Below are positions 1 through 7,824 of a stretch of 64,000 nt of DNA, one piece after another. The DNA comes from Cereibacter_A sp052244495 (GTDB lineage: Bacteria; Pseudomonadota; Alphaproteobacteria; Rhodobacterales; Rhodobacteraceae). Both the position numbers and the translations under genes were made by a program. How positions within the stretch are numbered: position 1 is the stretch's first letter; every line of letters starts with the position of its first letter. The notes beneath the pieces were generated by a model. It saw only the letters and a list, made by a program, of their open reading frames with translations. It did no database searches and was not told where the DNA came from. The stretch is from the NCBI GenBank assembly GCA_052244495.1, contig JBQPXH010000006.1; one strand, 5' to 3'.

Positions 1-40
1 CGAGCCCACCCGGGCGGGCGTCATGCACCGACGCCCAGCG

Positions 41-67
41 AAAAGGCCGCCCCGAAGGACGGCCTTT
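41..67 (-). terminator. Rho-independent terminator of the puc operon
   Basis: Read on the minus strand, AAAGGCCG and CGGCCTTT form a perfect stem, extended by TCC/GGG around a TTCG tetraloop and followed by TTTTCG. It lies 23 nt after the pucA stop codon, the expected place for the end of a pucBA transcript. Confidence 0.8.
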
Positions 68-89
68 CCTGCACGAACGTCGTCGTCGC

Positions 90-827
90 TTATTGCGCGG
101 CCGGAACGACCGGCAGGCCGGTCACCGGATCCAGCGTCGCCGCGACCGGCATGCCGTTGGCATCGGTCATGTTGACGACATAGCCGCCTTCGGTCTTCGA
201 GACCGACTGCACCGAGTAGCCCAGCCCGTTCAGCTTGGCAGCGATGTCGGCGAGCGACATGGCAGCCGGAGCGGCCGCGGCTTCAGCCGGAGCGGCAGCT
301 TCTTCGACGGCCGGGGCGGCGGCTTCTTCAGCCGGAGCCGCGGCTTCCTCGACCGGAGCGGCTTCCGCGGCGGGAGCGGCAGCTTCCTCGACCGGGGCGG
401 CTACTTCAGCCGGAGCGGCTTCTTCGGCGGGAGCCGCAGCTTCCTCGACCGGAGCAGCTTCCTCGGCGGGAGCGGCAGCTTCCTCGACCGGGGCAGCTTC
501 TTCAGCCGGAGCGGCTTCCGCGGCGGGAGCCGCAGCTTCTTCGACCGGAGCGGCTGCTTCAACCGGGGCCGCTTCTTCGGCCGGAGCCGCAGCTTCCTCG
601 ACCGGAGCAGCTTCCTCGACCACGACCGCTTCTTCGACGACGACCACTTCTTCAGCCGGCGCAGCCACGACCGGGCGCGGGGCCGAGCCTTGGTAGTAGT
701 CGGCGATCCACGGGGTCGTGGTCAGCACGGCCGCGTGCACGGCCACGGAACCCACGGCAACCGTGCCGAGCAGAAGCGGAATGCCCAGGTTGGGGTTAAC
801 CGCGAGCCAGATCTTCGAGTTGTTCAT
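90..827 (-). CDS. pucA: Light-harvesting 2 (B800-850) alpha chain with long Ala/Pro/Glu-rich C-terminal extension (Puc2A-type)
   Basis: Residues 1-50 are a complete LH2 alpha polypeptide: a short cytoplasmic N-terminus (NNSKIWLAVNP), one membrane helix and His31 in VAVHAAVLTTTPW, the expected B850 bacteriochlorophyll ligand. A normal LH2 alpha chain is about 50-60 residues; this one has 245. Residues 55-189 are a degenerate, roughly 13-residue repeat of the AAPVEEAAAPAEE type. Residues 190-245 look like a small folded domain of PepSY/YpeB-like pattern (GYSVQSV, GGYVVNM, ATLDPVTGLPV). R. sphaeroides puc2A is known to carry a long C-terminal extension, so this is the puc2 type. The C-terminus of LH2 alpha faces the periplasm, so the tail should be periplasmic. 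The gene lies 13 nt after pucB. Its role in antenna assembly cannot be read from the sequence. Confidence 0.93.
   Translation of the reverse strand: MNNSKIWLAVNPNLGIPLLLGTVAVGSVAVHAAVLTTTPWIADYYQGSAPRPVVAAPAEEVVVVEEAVVVEEAAPVEEAAAPAEEAAPVEAAAPVEEAAAPAAEAAPAEEAAPVEEAAAPAEEAAPVEEAAAPAEEAAPAEVAAPVEEAAAPAAEAAPVEEAAAPAEEAAAPAVEEAAAPAEAAAAPAAMSLADIAAKLNGLGYSVQSVSKTEGGYVVNMTDANGMPVAATLDPVTGLPVVPAAQ
261..665 (-). repeat. Degenerate Ala-Pro-Glu coding repeat inside pucA
   Basis: About ten imperfect copies of a unit encoding AAPVEEAAAPAEE and shortened variants cover PucA residues 55-189. The repeats produce long open frames on the opposite strand, which are shadows. Low-complexity, GC-rich repeats like this are prone to copy-number change between strains. 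Confidence 0.85.
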
Positions 828-840
828 CTTTACCTCTCCC

Positions 841-996
841 TCAGCCGAGCCACGGCGTCGCCGCCGCCGCCAGGAAATGCGCGATCAGCGCCATGCCGCC
901 GAACACGCGCGTGCCAAGGATGAGCTGCGTATGCACCTCTTCCGCTTCGGCGATCGTCAGGCCGCTCGGCCAGACTTTTTTCGGATCATCGGTCAC
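841..996 (-). CDS. pucB: Light-harvesting 2 (B800-850) beta chain
   Basis: A 51-residue LH2 beta polypeptide starting at a GTG (994-996) with a GGGAG ribosome site six to seven bases upstream; in-frame starts further upstream would add non-homologous residues. It has the conserved WPSGLTIAEAEEVH head, His22 and His40 (IAHFLA), and the PWLG end. His40 matches the B850 bacteriochlorophyll ligand. The sequence is almost identical to the R. sphaeroides Puc beta chains as I remember them. It is co-transcribed with pucA 13 nt downstream and forms the alpha/beta heterodimer that assembles into the LH2 ring in the intracytoplasmic membrane. The two PpsR-type sites upstream fit oxygen and light repression. 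Confidence 0.95.
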   Translation of the reverse strand: MTDDPKKVWPSGLTIAEAEEVHTQLILGTRVFGGMALIAHFLAAAATPWLG

Positions 997-1132
997 TTGT
1001 ACTCTCCCGAATGTGTCTTCCTCGATGCGTGTAGGGCCTGCACGCTGGCTTTCGAAAACGGCAGATCCCGCTGGCCTGGGTGTACGCCACTTGCCGCCCG
1101 GTGCCCTTACCGAATTCTCAACACCACGACCC

Positions 1133-1175
1133 TGTAACGATTCCCTGACATTCGCAATGTCAACCTGAACGGACA
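1133..1175 (-). promoter_or_regulatory. puc promoter with two PpsR/CrtJ-type operators
   Basis: Two TGT-N12-ACA palindromes lie at 1133-1150 and 1158-1175; the second is a full TGTC-N10-GACA match. They are separated by 7 bp, the tandem arrangement typical of PpsR-repressed photosynthesis promoters. On the minus strand a TTGACA (1163-1158) overlaps the upstream site and could be the -35 element, with the other site covering the -10 region. The GTG of pucB is about 137 bp downstream, leaving a long leader. Confidence 0.75.
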
Positions 1176-1236
1176 CGGCTCTGGAAGGTGCGACTTATTG
1201 CCGGACGCCCGCCGGAACAGGGCGGTTTTGCCAGTC

Positions 1237-1590
1237 TCAGCTGCCCCGGTAGGTCGAATAGCCGAAGGGCGAGAGCAGCAGCGGCACGTGGTAATGGGCC
1301 GACACGTCCGAGATCCCGAAGCGGATCGGGATCTCGTCGAGGAAGAGCACCCCGGCACCCGCCTGGCCGCTTGCCCTCAGGTAGTCGCCGGCCGCGAAGG
1401 TGATCTCGTAGCGTCCCTCCGTCAGCGCCTCACCCTCCAGAAGGGGCGCGTCGGTGCGTCCGTCGCTGTTGGTGACCGTCTCCGCGATCTCCTGGGTGGC
1501 TGCGCCGGTCAGCCGGCAGAGCAGGATCCGCACTCCGGCGGCGGGCCGCCCCGTAGCGGTGTCGAGCACATGCGTCGTCAGTCGTCCCAT
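1237..1590 (-). CDS. uraH: 5-hydroxyisourate hydrolase (transthyretin-like)
   Basis: A 117-residue protein that hydrolyses 5-hydroxyisourate to OHCU, the second step of urate breakdown. It has the family's N-terminal THVLDTATGRPAAGV segment and the diagnostic C-terminal tetrapeptide YRGS after HYHVPLLLSPFGYSTY. Its length matches bacterial HIU hydrolases. The ATG at 1588-1590 has an AAGGAGG ribosome site. It is divergent from the allantoinase-OHCU decarboxylase gene across a 201-nt spacer that must hold both promoters. It points toward the puc promoter, and I see only a weak hairpin between them, so some read-through is possible. Confidence 0.93.
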   Translation of the reverse strand: MGRLTTHVLDTATGRPAAGVRILLCRLTGAATQEIAETVTNSDGRTDAPLLEGEALTEGRYEITFAAGDYLRASGQAGAGVLFLDEIPIRFGISDVSAHYHVPLLLSPFGYSTYRGS

Positions 1591-1791
1591 CTTGTCCTCC
1601 TTCAACGGAGAGCCAGATTGCCGGGTTTCCCGGCGGGATGCGACAGGCAGTTGCGGACATGCCGCCGTGGCGATGGCCAGCCGGAGCGGATCCGCCCGAC
1701 GGGCGGAGATCCGGATCATCGAGGGCTTGCAGGCGCCTTCGCTTCCGGATTTTCTGCGGGTGCCCCGCGGTGCGGGAACAAGGAGTGTCCG

Positions 1792-3203
1792 ATGAATCGA
1801 TATCCCCGGGACATGCGCGGCCACGGGCCCCATCCGCCGGACGCGGCCTGGCCCGGCGGCGCCCGGATTGCCGTCTCGATCGTGCTGAACTACGAGGAGG
1901 GCGGCGAGAATTGCCTCCTTCACGGCGACGCGCAGTCGGAGGCCTTCCTGTCGGACATTGCCGGCGCCCAGCCCTGGCCGGGTCAGCGGCACTGGAACAT
2001 GGAGTCGATCTACGACTACGGCGCCCGTGCGGGCTTCTGGCGGCTGCACCGGCTTTTCACCGGCCTCGACATCCCGGTCACGGTTTACGGCGTGGCGACC
2101 GCGCTCGCCCGCTCGCCCGAGCAGGTGGCGGCGATGAAATCCGCCGGCTGGGAGATCGCGTCGCACGGGTTGAAATGGGTCGAGCACCGCGACATGCCCG
2201 AGGAGGAGGAGCGCCGCCAGATCGCCGAGGCGATCCGGCTTCATACCGAAGTCGTGGGCGAACGGCCGCGCGGCTGGTATACGGGGCGCTGCTCGGTGAA
2301 TACCGTGCGCCTCACCGCCGAAGAGGGCGGCTTCGACTGGATCTCGGACACCTACGACGACGACCTGCCCTGGTGGCTCGAGACCGACACGCACGACCAG
2401 CTGGTAATTCCCTACACGCTCGAGGCCAACGACATGCGCTTCGCCACGGCGCCCGGCTATATCGAGGGCGAGCAGTTCTTCACCTATCTGCGGGACAGCT
2501 TCGACACGCTCTATGCCGAAGGCTGCGCGGGCCAAGCGAAGATGTTCTCGATCGGCCTGCATTGCCGGCTGATCGGGCGGCCCGGCAAGATCGCGGGTCT
2601 GAAACGGTTCCTCGACTACGCCCGCGCCCATGAAGGGGTCTGGTTCCCGCGTCGGGGCGACATCGCCCGCCACTGGCGCGAGGCCCACCCCCACCGCCGC
2701 CGCCCGCGCCCTTCGCGCATGGACCGCGAAACCTTCGTGGCCCAGTTCGGCGGCATCTACGAACATTCCCCCTGGGTCGCCGAGCGCGCCTTCGAGCTGG
2801 AGCTGGGCCCGGCCCACGACAGCCCCGTGGGGCTGGCCAACGCACTCGCCCGCGTATTCCGCAGCGCCACGCCCGCCGAACGGCTGGCCGTGCTGAAGGC
2901 CCATCCCGACCTCGGGGGCAAGCTCGCACAGGCGCGACGGCTCACGGCTTCCTCTTCCGCCGAGCAGGCGAGCGCAGGCCTGGACGCCCTGACCGACGCC
3001 GAGCGCTCAAGGTTCACCACCCTCAACGAGGAGTATGTCGCCCGCCACGGCTTTCCCTTCATCATCGCCGTGCGCGACCACGACAGGGCAGGGATCCTCG
3101 CGGCCTTCGAGACCCGCATCGCCAGTGACAGTGCCACCGAATTCGCCACCGCCTGCAGGCAGGTGGAACGCATCGCCGAACTCCGGCTTCAGGACATGCT
3201 GAA

Positions 3204-3207
<4 letters not shown>
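1792..3207 (+). CDS. puuE-uraD: Allantoinase (PuuE-type, polysaccharide deacetylase fold) fused to OHCU decarboxylase
   Basis: A 471-residue fusion of two purine-degradation enzymes. Residues 1-309 are a PuuE-type, cofactor-independent allantoinase of the polysaccharide-deacetylase (NodB) fold, with NYEEGGENCLLHGDAQSE, WEIASHGLKWVEH and WYTGRCSVNT motifs. Residues 310-471 are OHCU decarboxylase, with the HPDLGGK catalytic His segment, the SSAEQASAGLDAL signature and HGFPFIIAVR. OHCU decarboxylase makes (S)-allantoin, which the allantoinase half opens to allantoate, so one polypeptide carries consecutive steps in reverse order of the pathway. The ATG at 1792 has AAGGAG upstream; the open frame extends further 5' without homology. 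The stop overlaps the next gene as ATGA. Confidence 0.92.
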
Positions 3208-4040
<833 letters not shown>

Positions 4041-4136
4041 TCTTTCCCGCCGCGGTCCCCGCCGGGTCCGGCCGGATCGGACGAAGGCCGCACAAGGGGC
4101 AAGGGCGCCGCCCGAAACGTTCCCGTCCTTCATTCT

Positions 4137-4199
4137 CGCCCAAGTATCCTCGGGGGGAGCCCGGCGCAGCCGGGCCGGGGGGCAGACAGCCCCCCGCCT
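4137..4199. repeat. Interspersed GC-rich hairpin repeat, copy 1
   Basis: A segment beginning CCAAGTATCCTCGGGGGG and ending in a hairpin GGGGGGC-AGACA-GCCCCCC. The same head and hairpin occur in reverse orientation at 37097-37139, between lpd and the MAPEG gene. Here it separates allE from allA. It may act as a transcript end or processing site; I recall similar CCAAGTATCCTCGGGGGG segments between genes in many Rhodobacterales. Confidence 0.7.
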
Positions 4200-4230
4200 C
4201 CGCCGGACGCCAAGCCCGAAAGGAAGCCGC

Positions 4231-4737
4231 ATGTCCCGCCCGCCGATCCACCCCGAGCCGCTCTCCGCCACCGCCTTCGCCCCGTTCGGCGACCTGCTCT
4301 CTGCCGAAGGCGCGCCGGACCGGATCATCAACCAGGGGCTCTGCGGCCGCTGGCACGACCGCGCCCTGCTCGACTTCGGCCCCGACGGGCGGGCCGGCCT
4401 CTCGATCTTCCGGGCCGAGGCACGCAGCCTGCCCTGCCGTCTCGAGATGGTCGAGCGTCATCCCGACGGCTCGCAAGCCTTCCTGCCGATGACGGCGCAC
4501 CCCTTTCTCGTCGTGGTGGCCCCGGACGAGAATGGTCGTCCCGGCACGCCGAGAGCTTTCCTGACGGCCCCGGGCCAGGGCGTGAACCTTCACCGCAACA
4601 CCTGGCACGGCGTCCTGACGCCGCTCGCCGAACCGGGCCTCTTCGCCGTCGTGGACCGCATCGGGCCGGGCACGAACCTTGAGGAGCACTGGTTCCACGA
4701 GCCGTGGGTGATCGCGGAACCTGCTCGGAAGGAGTGA
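4231..4737 (+). CDS. allA: Ureidoglycolate lyase
   Basis: A 168-residue AllA-family protein that cleaves (S)-ureidoglycolate to glyoxylate and urea, the last step of this pathway. Family features visible are the N-terminal LSATAFAPFGDLL, the VERHPDGSQAFLPM stretch and the HRNTWHGVL motif in the cupin-like core. Length equals that of E. coli AllA. GAAAGGAAG precedes the ATG at 4231. It follows allE on the same strand after a 190-nt gap containing an interspersed repeat, so it may be read from the same promoter with reduced efficiency. Glyoxylate can enter the ethylmalonyl-CoA pathway lyase steps encoded elsewhere in this genome. Confidence 0.92.
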   Translation: MSRPPIHPEPLSATAFAPFGDLLSAEGAPDRIINQGLCGRWHDRALLDFGPDGRAGLSIFRAEARSLPCRLEMVERHPDGSQAFLPMTAHPFLVVVAPDENGRPGTPRAFLTAPGQGVNLHRNTWHGVLTPLAEPGLFAVVDRIGPGTNLEEHWFHEPWVIAEPARKE

Positions 4738-4806
4738 GAGAGGCCCGTCCGGCTGCAGCACCGTGGCCCCCTTGCCGATCAGACGACATCGCGCGGCCGG
4801 ACATGC

Positions 4807-4833
4807 AAAAGGCGCCCGGAGTGCGGGCGCCTC
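4807..4833 (-). terminator. Rho-independent terminator after the VOC gene
   Basis: On the minus strand AGGCGCCCG pairs with CGGGCGCCT around a five-base loop and is followed by TTTT. It lies 18 nt after the VOC stop codon and faces allA, so it probably separates the two convergent units. Confidence 0.8.
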
Positions 4834-4850
4834 GGCAGATCTTCGCCGGT

Positions 4851-5231
4851 TCAGTCCGGGATATGGCAGACGGCCTCGATCCGATGGCCGTCAGGGTCGA
4901 GAACCAGAGCCGCGTAGTAGTTCGGATGGTATTCGGGGCGGAAACCCGGCTCTCGGTCATTCCGCCCGCCGGCCCGGAGGGCCGCCGCATGGAAGGCATC
5001 CACCGCCGGACGTGACCGCGCGACGAAGGCCAGATGCGCCTCGCGCACCTGCCGCGTATTGCGGCCGGCACGGATTTCGTTGATCGAGAAGGCTTCTCCC
5101 CGATCGCCCGCCCAGTGGACACCTGTCCGCGCAGGGCGTCCGGTCGGGATTCCGAGCCGGCCCAAGGCGGCATCGTAGAAAGAACGCGAACGTTCGAGAT
5201 CAGTCACATGCAAGGAACATTGGTCGATCAT
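4851..5231 (-). CDS. VOC superfamily (glyoxalase/dioxygenase fold) protein
   Basis: A 126-residue single-module VOC protein. It starts MIDQCSLHVTDLERSRSFYDAAL, the usual first beta-alpha unit with a metal-ligand His, and ends with ALVLDPDGHRIEAVCH, the usual last strand with a Glu ligand. The start at 5229-5231 is chosen for the GGGAGG ribosome site; an in-frame ATG seven codons earlier lacks one. The substrate is unknown. It sits convergent to allA and divergent from the IclR regulator gene. Similar short VOC proteins are widespread, so no link to purine breakdown can be claimed from the sequence. Confidence 0.82.
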   Translation of the reverse strand: MIDQCSLHVTDLERSRSFYDAALGRLGIPTGRPARTGVHWAGDRGEAFSINEIRAGRNTRQVREAHLAFVARSRPAVDAFHAAALRAGGRNDREPGFRPEYHPNYYAALVLDPDGHRIEAVCHIPD

Positions 5232-5270
5232 CTTGCCTCCCCCCAGATGCAATTACTCGCCAGCCACAAC

Positions 5271-5292
5271 TTCCGGTTCCTGTTCCGGTTCC
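5271..5292. promoter_or_regulatory. Tandem 10-bp direct repeat between VOC and IclR genes
   Basis: TTCCGGTTCC occurs at 5271-5280 and again at 5283-5292, a 12-bp period. It lies in the 280-nt divergent spacer and could be an operator for the neighbouring IclR-family regulator; this is inference only. Confidence 0.4.
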
Positions 5293-5511
5293 CGAGAGTC
5301 GCGCAGAAAGTGTACGCCCGAACGTCTCAATCCGCATCATGGATATTGCGGTTGCCCGCATGTCGCGCAGTTTGGCCTCTCTCGCACCTCCGGCGGGCCG
5401 GAACAGACCGAATGAGGCCTCCTGTCGCTTTCGCACTTGCCAAGTGCAGCTGCAGCATTTTTCATGATCCGGAACGCTTTTTCCGCGTGTCGCCAGCCGG
5501 AGGCGCCCTTC

Positions 5512-6342
5512 ATGGATCAGACGAGCCCAGCAACCACCCGCCGCGCCAGGGGCAGGCCCAAGGCGGTCGAGGATAAGACCGAGCAGAACACGGTCCAGTC
5601 GCTCGACCGGGCACTCGCAATGCTGAAGCTGCTGAGCCAGTCCGAGGGGATGACCCTCTCGGAACTCGCGGCCGAAAGCGGAGAGGCGGCGGCCACGGTC
5701 TACCGCGCCCTCGTGACGCTGCAGGCGCACGAGATGATCGAGATGGAGGAGCAGGGCCAGGTCTGGCACATCGGCGGAGGCGCCTTCAGCATCGGCTCGG
5801 CCTTCCTTCGCCGCGCGAAGTTCGTCGAAAGGGCCCGGCTGCCGATGGATCGGCTGATGCGGGCAACGGGCGAGACTGCCGCTCTGGGCATCGAGGCCGA
5901 CGGGCGCGTCCTGCATCTCTCGCAGGTCGAGACACGGCAGATGATCCGCGCGTTCTTCCCCGAGGGTTCCTCCGGCCCGATGCACGCCACGGCCATCGGC
6001 AAGGCGCTGCTGGCCTGGTATCCCGAGGACCGGATCGAGGCGATCCTCGAGCGCGAGGGGCTGAAGAAGTTCACGTCGCTCACGATCACCTCGGTCTCGA
6101 CCCTGATGCGCGACCTCTCGCGGACGCGGGACCGCGGCTATGCGGTGGATGATCAGGAGGGGGCCGAGGGCATGCGCGCCGTGGCGGCGCCAGTGTTCAA
6201 CAGCTTCGGCGAGTCGGTGGCGGCCATCACGCTTGCCGGACCCGCGTTCCGCGTCAGCCTCTCGGACAGCAACCGCTTCGGGTCGCTGGTCAAGGATGCC
6301 GCCGAAGAGATCACGGCGGCCACCGGGGGCGTGTCTCCCTGA
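5512..6342 (+). CDS. IclR-family transcriptional regulator
   Basis: A 276-residue IclR-family protein. An N-terminal basic arm (TTRRARGRPKAVE) is followed by a winged helix-turn-helix (SLDRALAMLKLLSQ, TLSELAAESGEAAATVYRALVTL) and the IclR effector domain (GPMHATAIGKALLAW, DDQEGAEGMRAVAAPVFN). The ATG at 5512 has GGAGG nine bases upstream; an in-frame ATG further 5' at 5437 lacks a good site. It follows the ureide genes that produce glyoxylate. AllR of E. coli, an IclR protein, responds to glyoxylate, and BhcR, the IclR regulator of the beta-hydroxyaspartate cycle, also senses glyoxylate, so a glyoxylate-type effector is a reasonable guess. A strong terminator follows. Confidence 0.88.
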   Translation: MDQTSPATTRRARGRPKAVEDKTEQNTVQSLDRALAMLKLLSQSEGMTLSELAAESGEAAATVYRALVTLQAHEMIEMEEQGQVWHIGGGAFSIGSAFLRRAKFVERARLPMDRLMRATGETAALGIEADGRVLHLSQVETRQMIRAFFPEGSSGPMHATAIGKALLAWYPEDRIEAILEREGLKKFTSLTITSVSTLMRDLSRTRDRGYAVDDQEGAEGMRAVAAPVFNSFGESVAAITLAGPAFRVSLSDSNRFGSLVKDAAEEITAATGGVSP

Positions 6343-6354
6343 AGGCGGCAGGAG

Positions 6355-6397
6355 AGGCGGGACGCGGATCCGGTGCACGGGATACGCCCCGCCTTTT
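6355..6397 (+). terminator. Terminator of the IclR gene
   Basis: AGGCGGG (6355-6361) pairs with CCCGCCT (6388-6394), followed by a T run. The 26-nt loop is long but has further internal pairing. It lies 12 nt after the stop codon. Confidence 0.6.
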
Positions 6398-6542
6398 CCA
6401 TCGGTCGTTGCATGTTCCGGCCTTTCATCATCCCGCGGCACGCGACGCGACACGGGTCTGCCGGGGATGGTAACCGCCCGGGCGTGCACCAGCGGCAGCA
6501 GGCAGCCATTAATCGCGCCTGCATTTCACCGGAGCGTGCGGT

Positions 6543-7256
6543 TCACGGATTAGGGGACGCTGATCGCGTGTGCGCATCGAGAAGCGCGTATGTGCCGACA
6601 CTGGCCACACGCCGATGCAGGTGGACGACGAGTTCGGGCTCCAGCCGCAGCAGCCCCGCCAGATCCGTGAAATACCCGATCTCGGCAGGCCCCCCCGACC
6701 CGGCGGCGAGAAGCGAGGCGGCATAGATGCCGGCGGCCTCCTGAGGCGTGCGCGCAAGCCGCGCGATGCGCCCCGCATCCAGCGGCGCCTCGAGTTCGGC
6801 CGCGATCAGCGCCTGCGCGTCGCAATCCAGATCGAGTTCCCGGAGCCGGCGGTGGATGAACCGCCGCTCATTGCGGCAGACGCGCCCATCGGCCTTCGCC
6901 GCAGCCACCATCGCCTGCAGAAGCCGCTCGCACAGCCCTTCGGCCGAGCCGGCGTCTTCCTCGGCCGCCTCCGGCCCCGCCTCGGCCCCGAGCGGCCCGC
7001 AGGTGTCGCGACCCTCCGTCCAGTCGGCCCAGGCGCGCCCCGCCACCACACATGACAGGGCAACGATTCCGTTGCGCGCCGCGGCGCCTTCCAGGCAGCA
7101 GCGCGCCCGGTCCCCGAGCAGGAAGCCAGCCACGAGATCGGCGAGCCGTCCGCGTCCGCCGCAGCCGTCCGGTACGGCCTCGGAGCCGTCGCTCAGATGT
7201 CCCCGCGCCACCGGCACCCCACGCGTTCCATTCTGCAGAAACCCGGCATCCTTCAT
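6543..7256 (-). CDS. DUF533 / TerB-like family protein
   Basis: A 237-residue protein. Its C-terminal half (about residues 110-230) matches the DUF533 pattern related to TerB: AMVAAAKADGRVCRNERRFI, LDAGRIARLARTPQEAAGIYAASLLA and PELVVHLHRRV. The N-terminal half is glycine- and cysteine-rich and is not recognised. The start at 7254-7256 is chosen because GGAGG lies just upstream and other in-frame starts do not have one. It is divergent from the hemP locus. Family members such as E. coli YebE are membrane-associated proteins of unknown function, but no clear membrane helix is visible here. Confidence 0.75.
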   Translation of the reverse strand: MKDAGFLQNGTRGVPVARGHLSDGSEAVPDGCGGRGRLADLVAGFLLGDRARCCLEGAAARNGIVALSCVVAGRAWADWTEGRDTCGPLGAEAGPEAAEEDAGSAEGLCERLLQAMVAAAKADGRVCRNERRFIHRRLRELDLDCDAQALIAAELEAPLDAGRIARLARTPQEAAGIYAASLLAAGSGGPAEIGYFTDLAGLLRLEPELVVHLHRRVASVGTYALLDAHTRSASPNP

Positions 7257-7410
7257 CTCCGGCCTCCACTTCTGACACCTGTCCGCGATATGGGAAACCG
7301 ATGGTCGGGGCGCAATCCGTCTTCCGCCGGCATGTGGCAGGAACAACGACAGGCTGCAGTTTGTCGCAAGGAGCCGTAATCCGACCGAAAGAATCAGCCT
7401 TTACAAGCCA

Positions 7411-7423
7411 GACTAATTCAGTC
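7411..7423. promoter_or_regulatory. Candidate iron-responsive operator upstream of hemP
   Basis: GACT-AATTC-AGTC is a short inverted repeat in an AT-richer stretch (about 7380-7440) between the divergent DUF533 gene and the small ORF-hemP-irpA unit. TTGACT on the minus strand overlaps it. Iron genes in this group are controlled by Irr, RirA or IscR-type regulators; I cannot assign the site to one of them. Confidence 0.35.
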
Positions 7424-7496
7424 AACTTTCCCCCATATCCAAGCCAGCCCCCACGGGTCAGCCCGGTGTCCTTCAGCCAGACACGGAGGTTCCATG

Positions 7497-7610
7497 ATGC
7501 GACCGCTGCCCGAACCGGGTTTCAACGAACTGCTTCGCCAGGCTCTGGAGGGTTTCCTGCCCGCCGGCTCGATCGACGCCCTCTTCGACCGGATGGAGCG
7601 CCTGGCATGA
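7497..7610 (+). CDS. Small hypothetical protein coupled to hemP
   Basis: A 37-residue reading frame, MRPLPEPGFNELLRQALEG to DRMERLA, whose stop overlaps the hemP start as ATGA. A GGAGG site lies seven bases before the ATG at 7497; an adjacent ATG at 7494 is too close to the ribosome site. The middle could form an amphipathic helix. No family is recognised. The good ribosome site and stop-start overlap argue that it is translated, either as a functional microprotein or as a leader setting hemP translation. Confidence 0.6.
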   Translation: MRPLPEPGFNELLRQALEGFLPAGSIDALFDRMERLA

Positions 7611-7768
7611 ACGCGATGACAGATCCGATCGAGCTGATCGAGGCCGGGATCCCGGTCCACGACGCCCGGACCCTGACCGACGGCGGCGCCCAGGCGCGGA
7701 TCCTCCTCGATGGGCAGATCTACTGCCTCCGCATCACCCGCGCGGGCAAGCTGATCCTTACGAAATGA
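7607..7768 (+). CDS. hemP: Hemin uptake protein HemP
   Basis: A 53-residue HemP/HmuP-family protein with the complete signature ARTLTDGGAQARILLDGQ followed by IYCLRITRAGKLILTK. HemP proteins are small basic factors linked to heme and iron uptake; the related HmuP acts in transcriptional activation of heme receptor genes. The ATG at 7607 overlaps the upstream small-ORF stop. A second ATG three codons later is equally possible. irpA follows after 56 nt, so the three genes probably form one iron-responsive unit. Confidence 0.9.
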   Translation: MNAMTDPIELIEAGIPVHDARTLTDGGAQARILLDGQIYCLRITRAGKLILTK

Positions 7769-7824
7769 AGCAAGGGGCGCGGGACGGTGATCGCCTCCCG
7801 CACCCTTCCAGCCAGAGAGCAGAC

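Noticed and set aside
93..923. Long plus-strand open frames opposite pucA, one encoding an Ala/Ser/Gly-rich repeat protein (235-696)
   Set aside because: They are antisense reflections of the PucA coding repeat, with no ribosome site or homology.
1141..1165. TGACATT-CGC-AATGTCA palindrome read as its own operator
   Set aside because: It is formed by the facing halves of the two PpsR-type sites, which explain it better.
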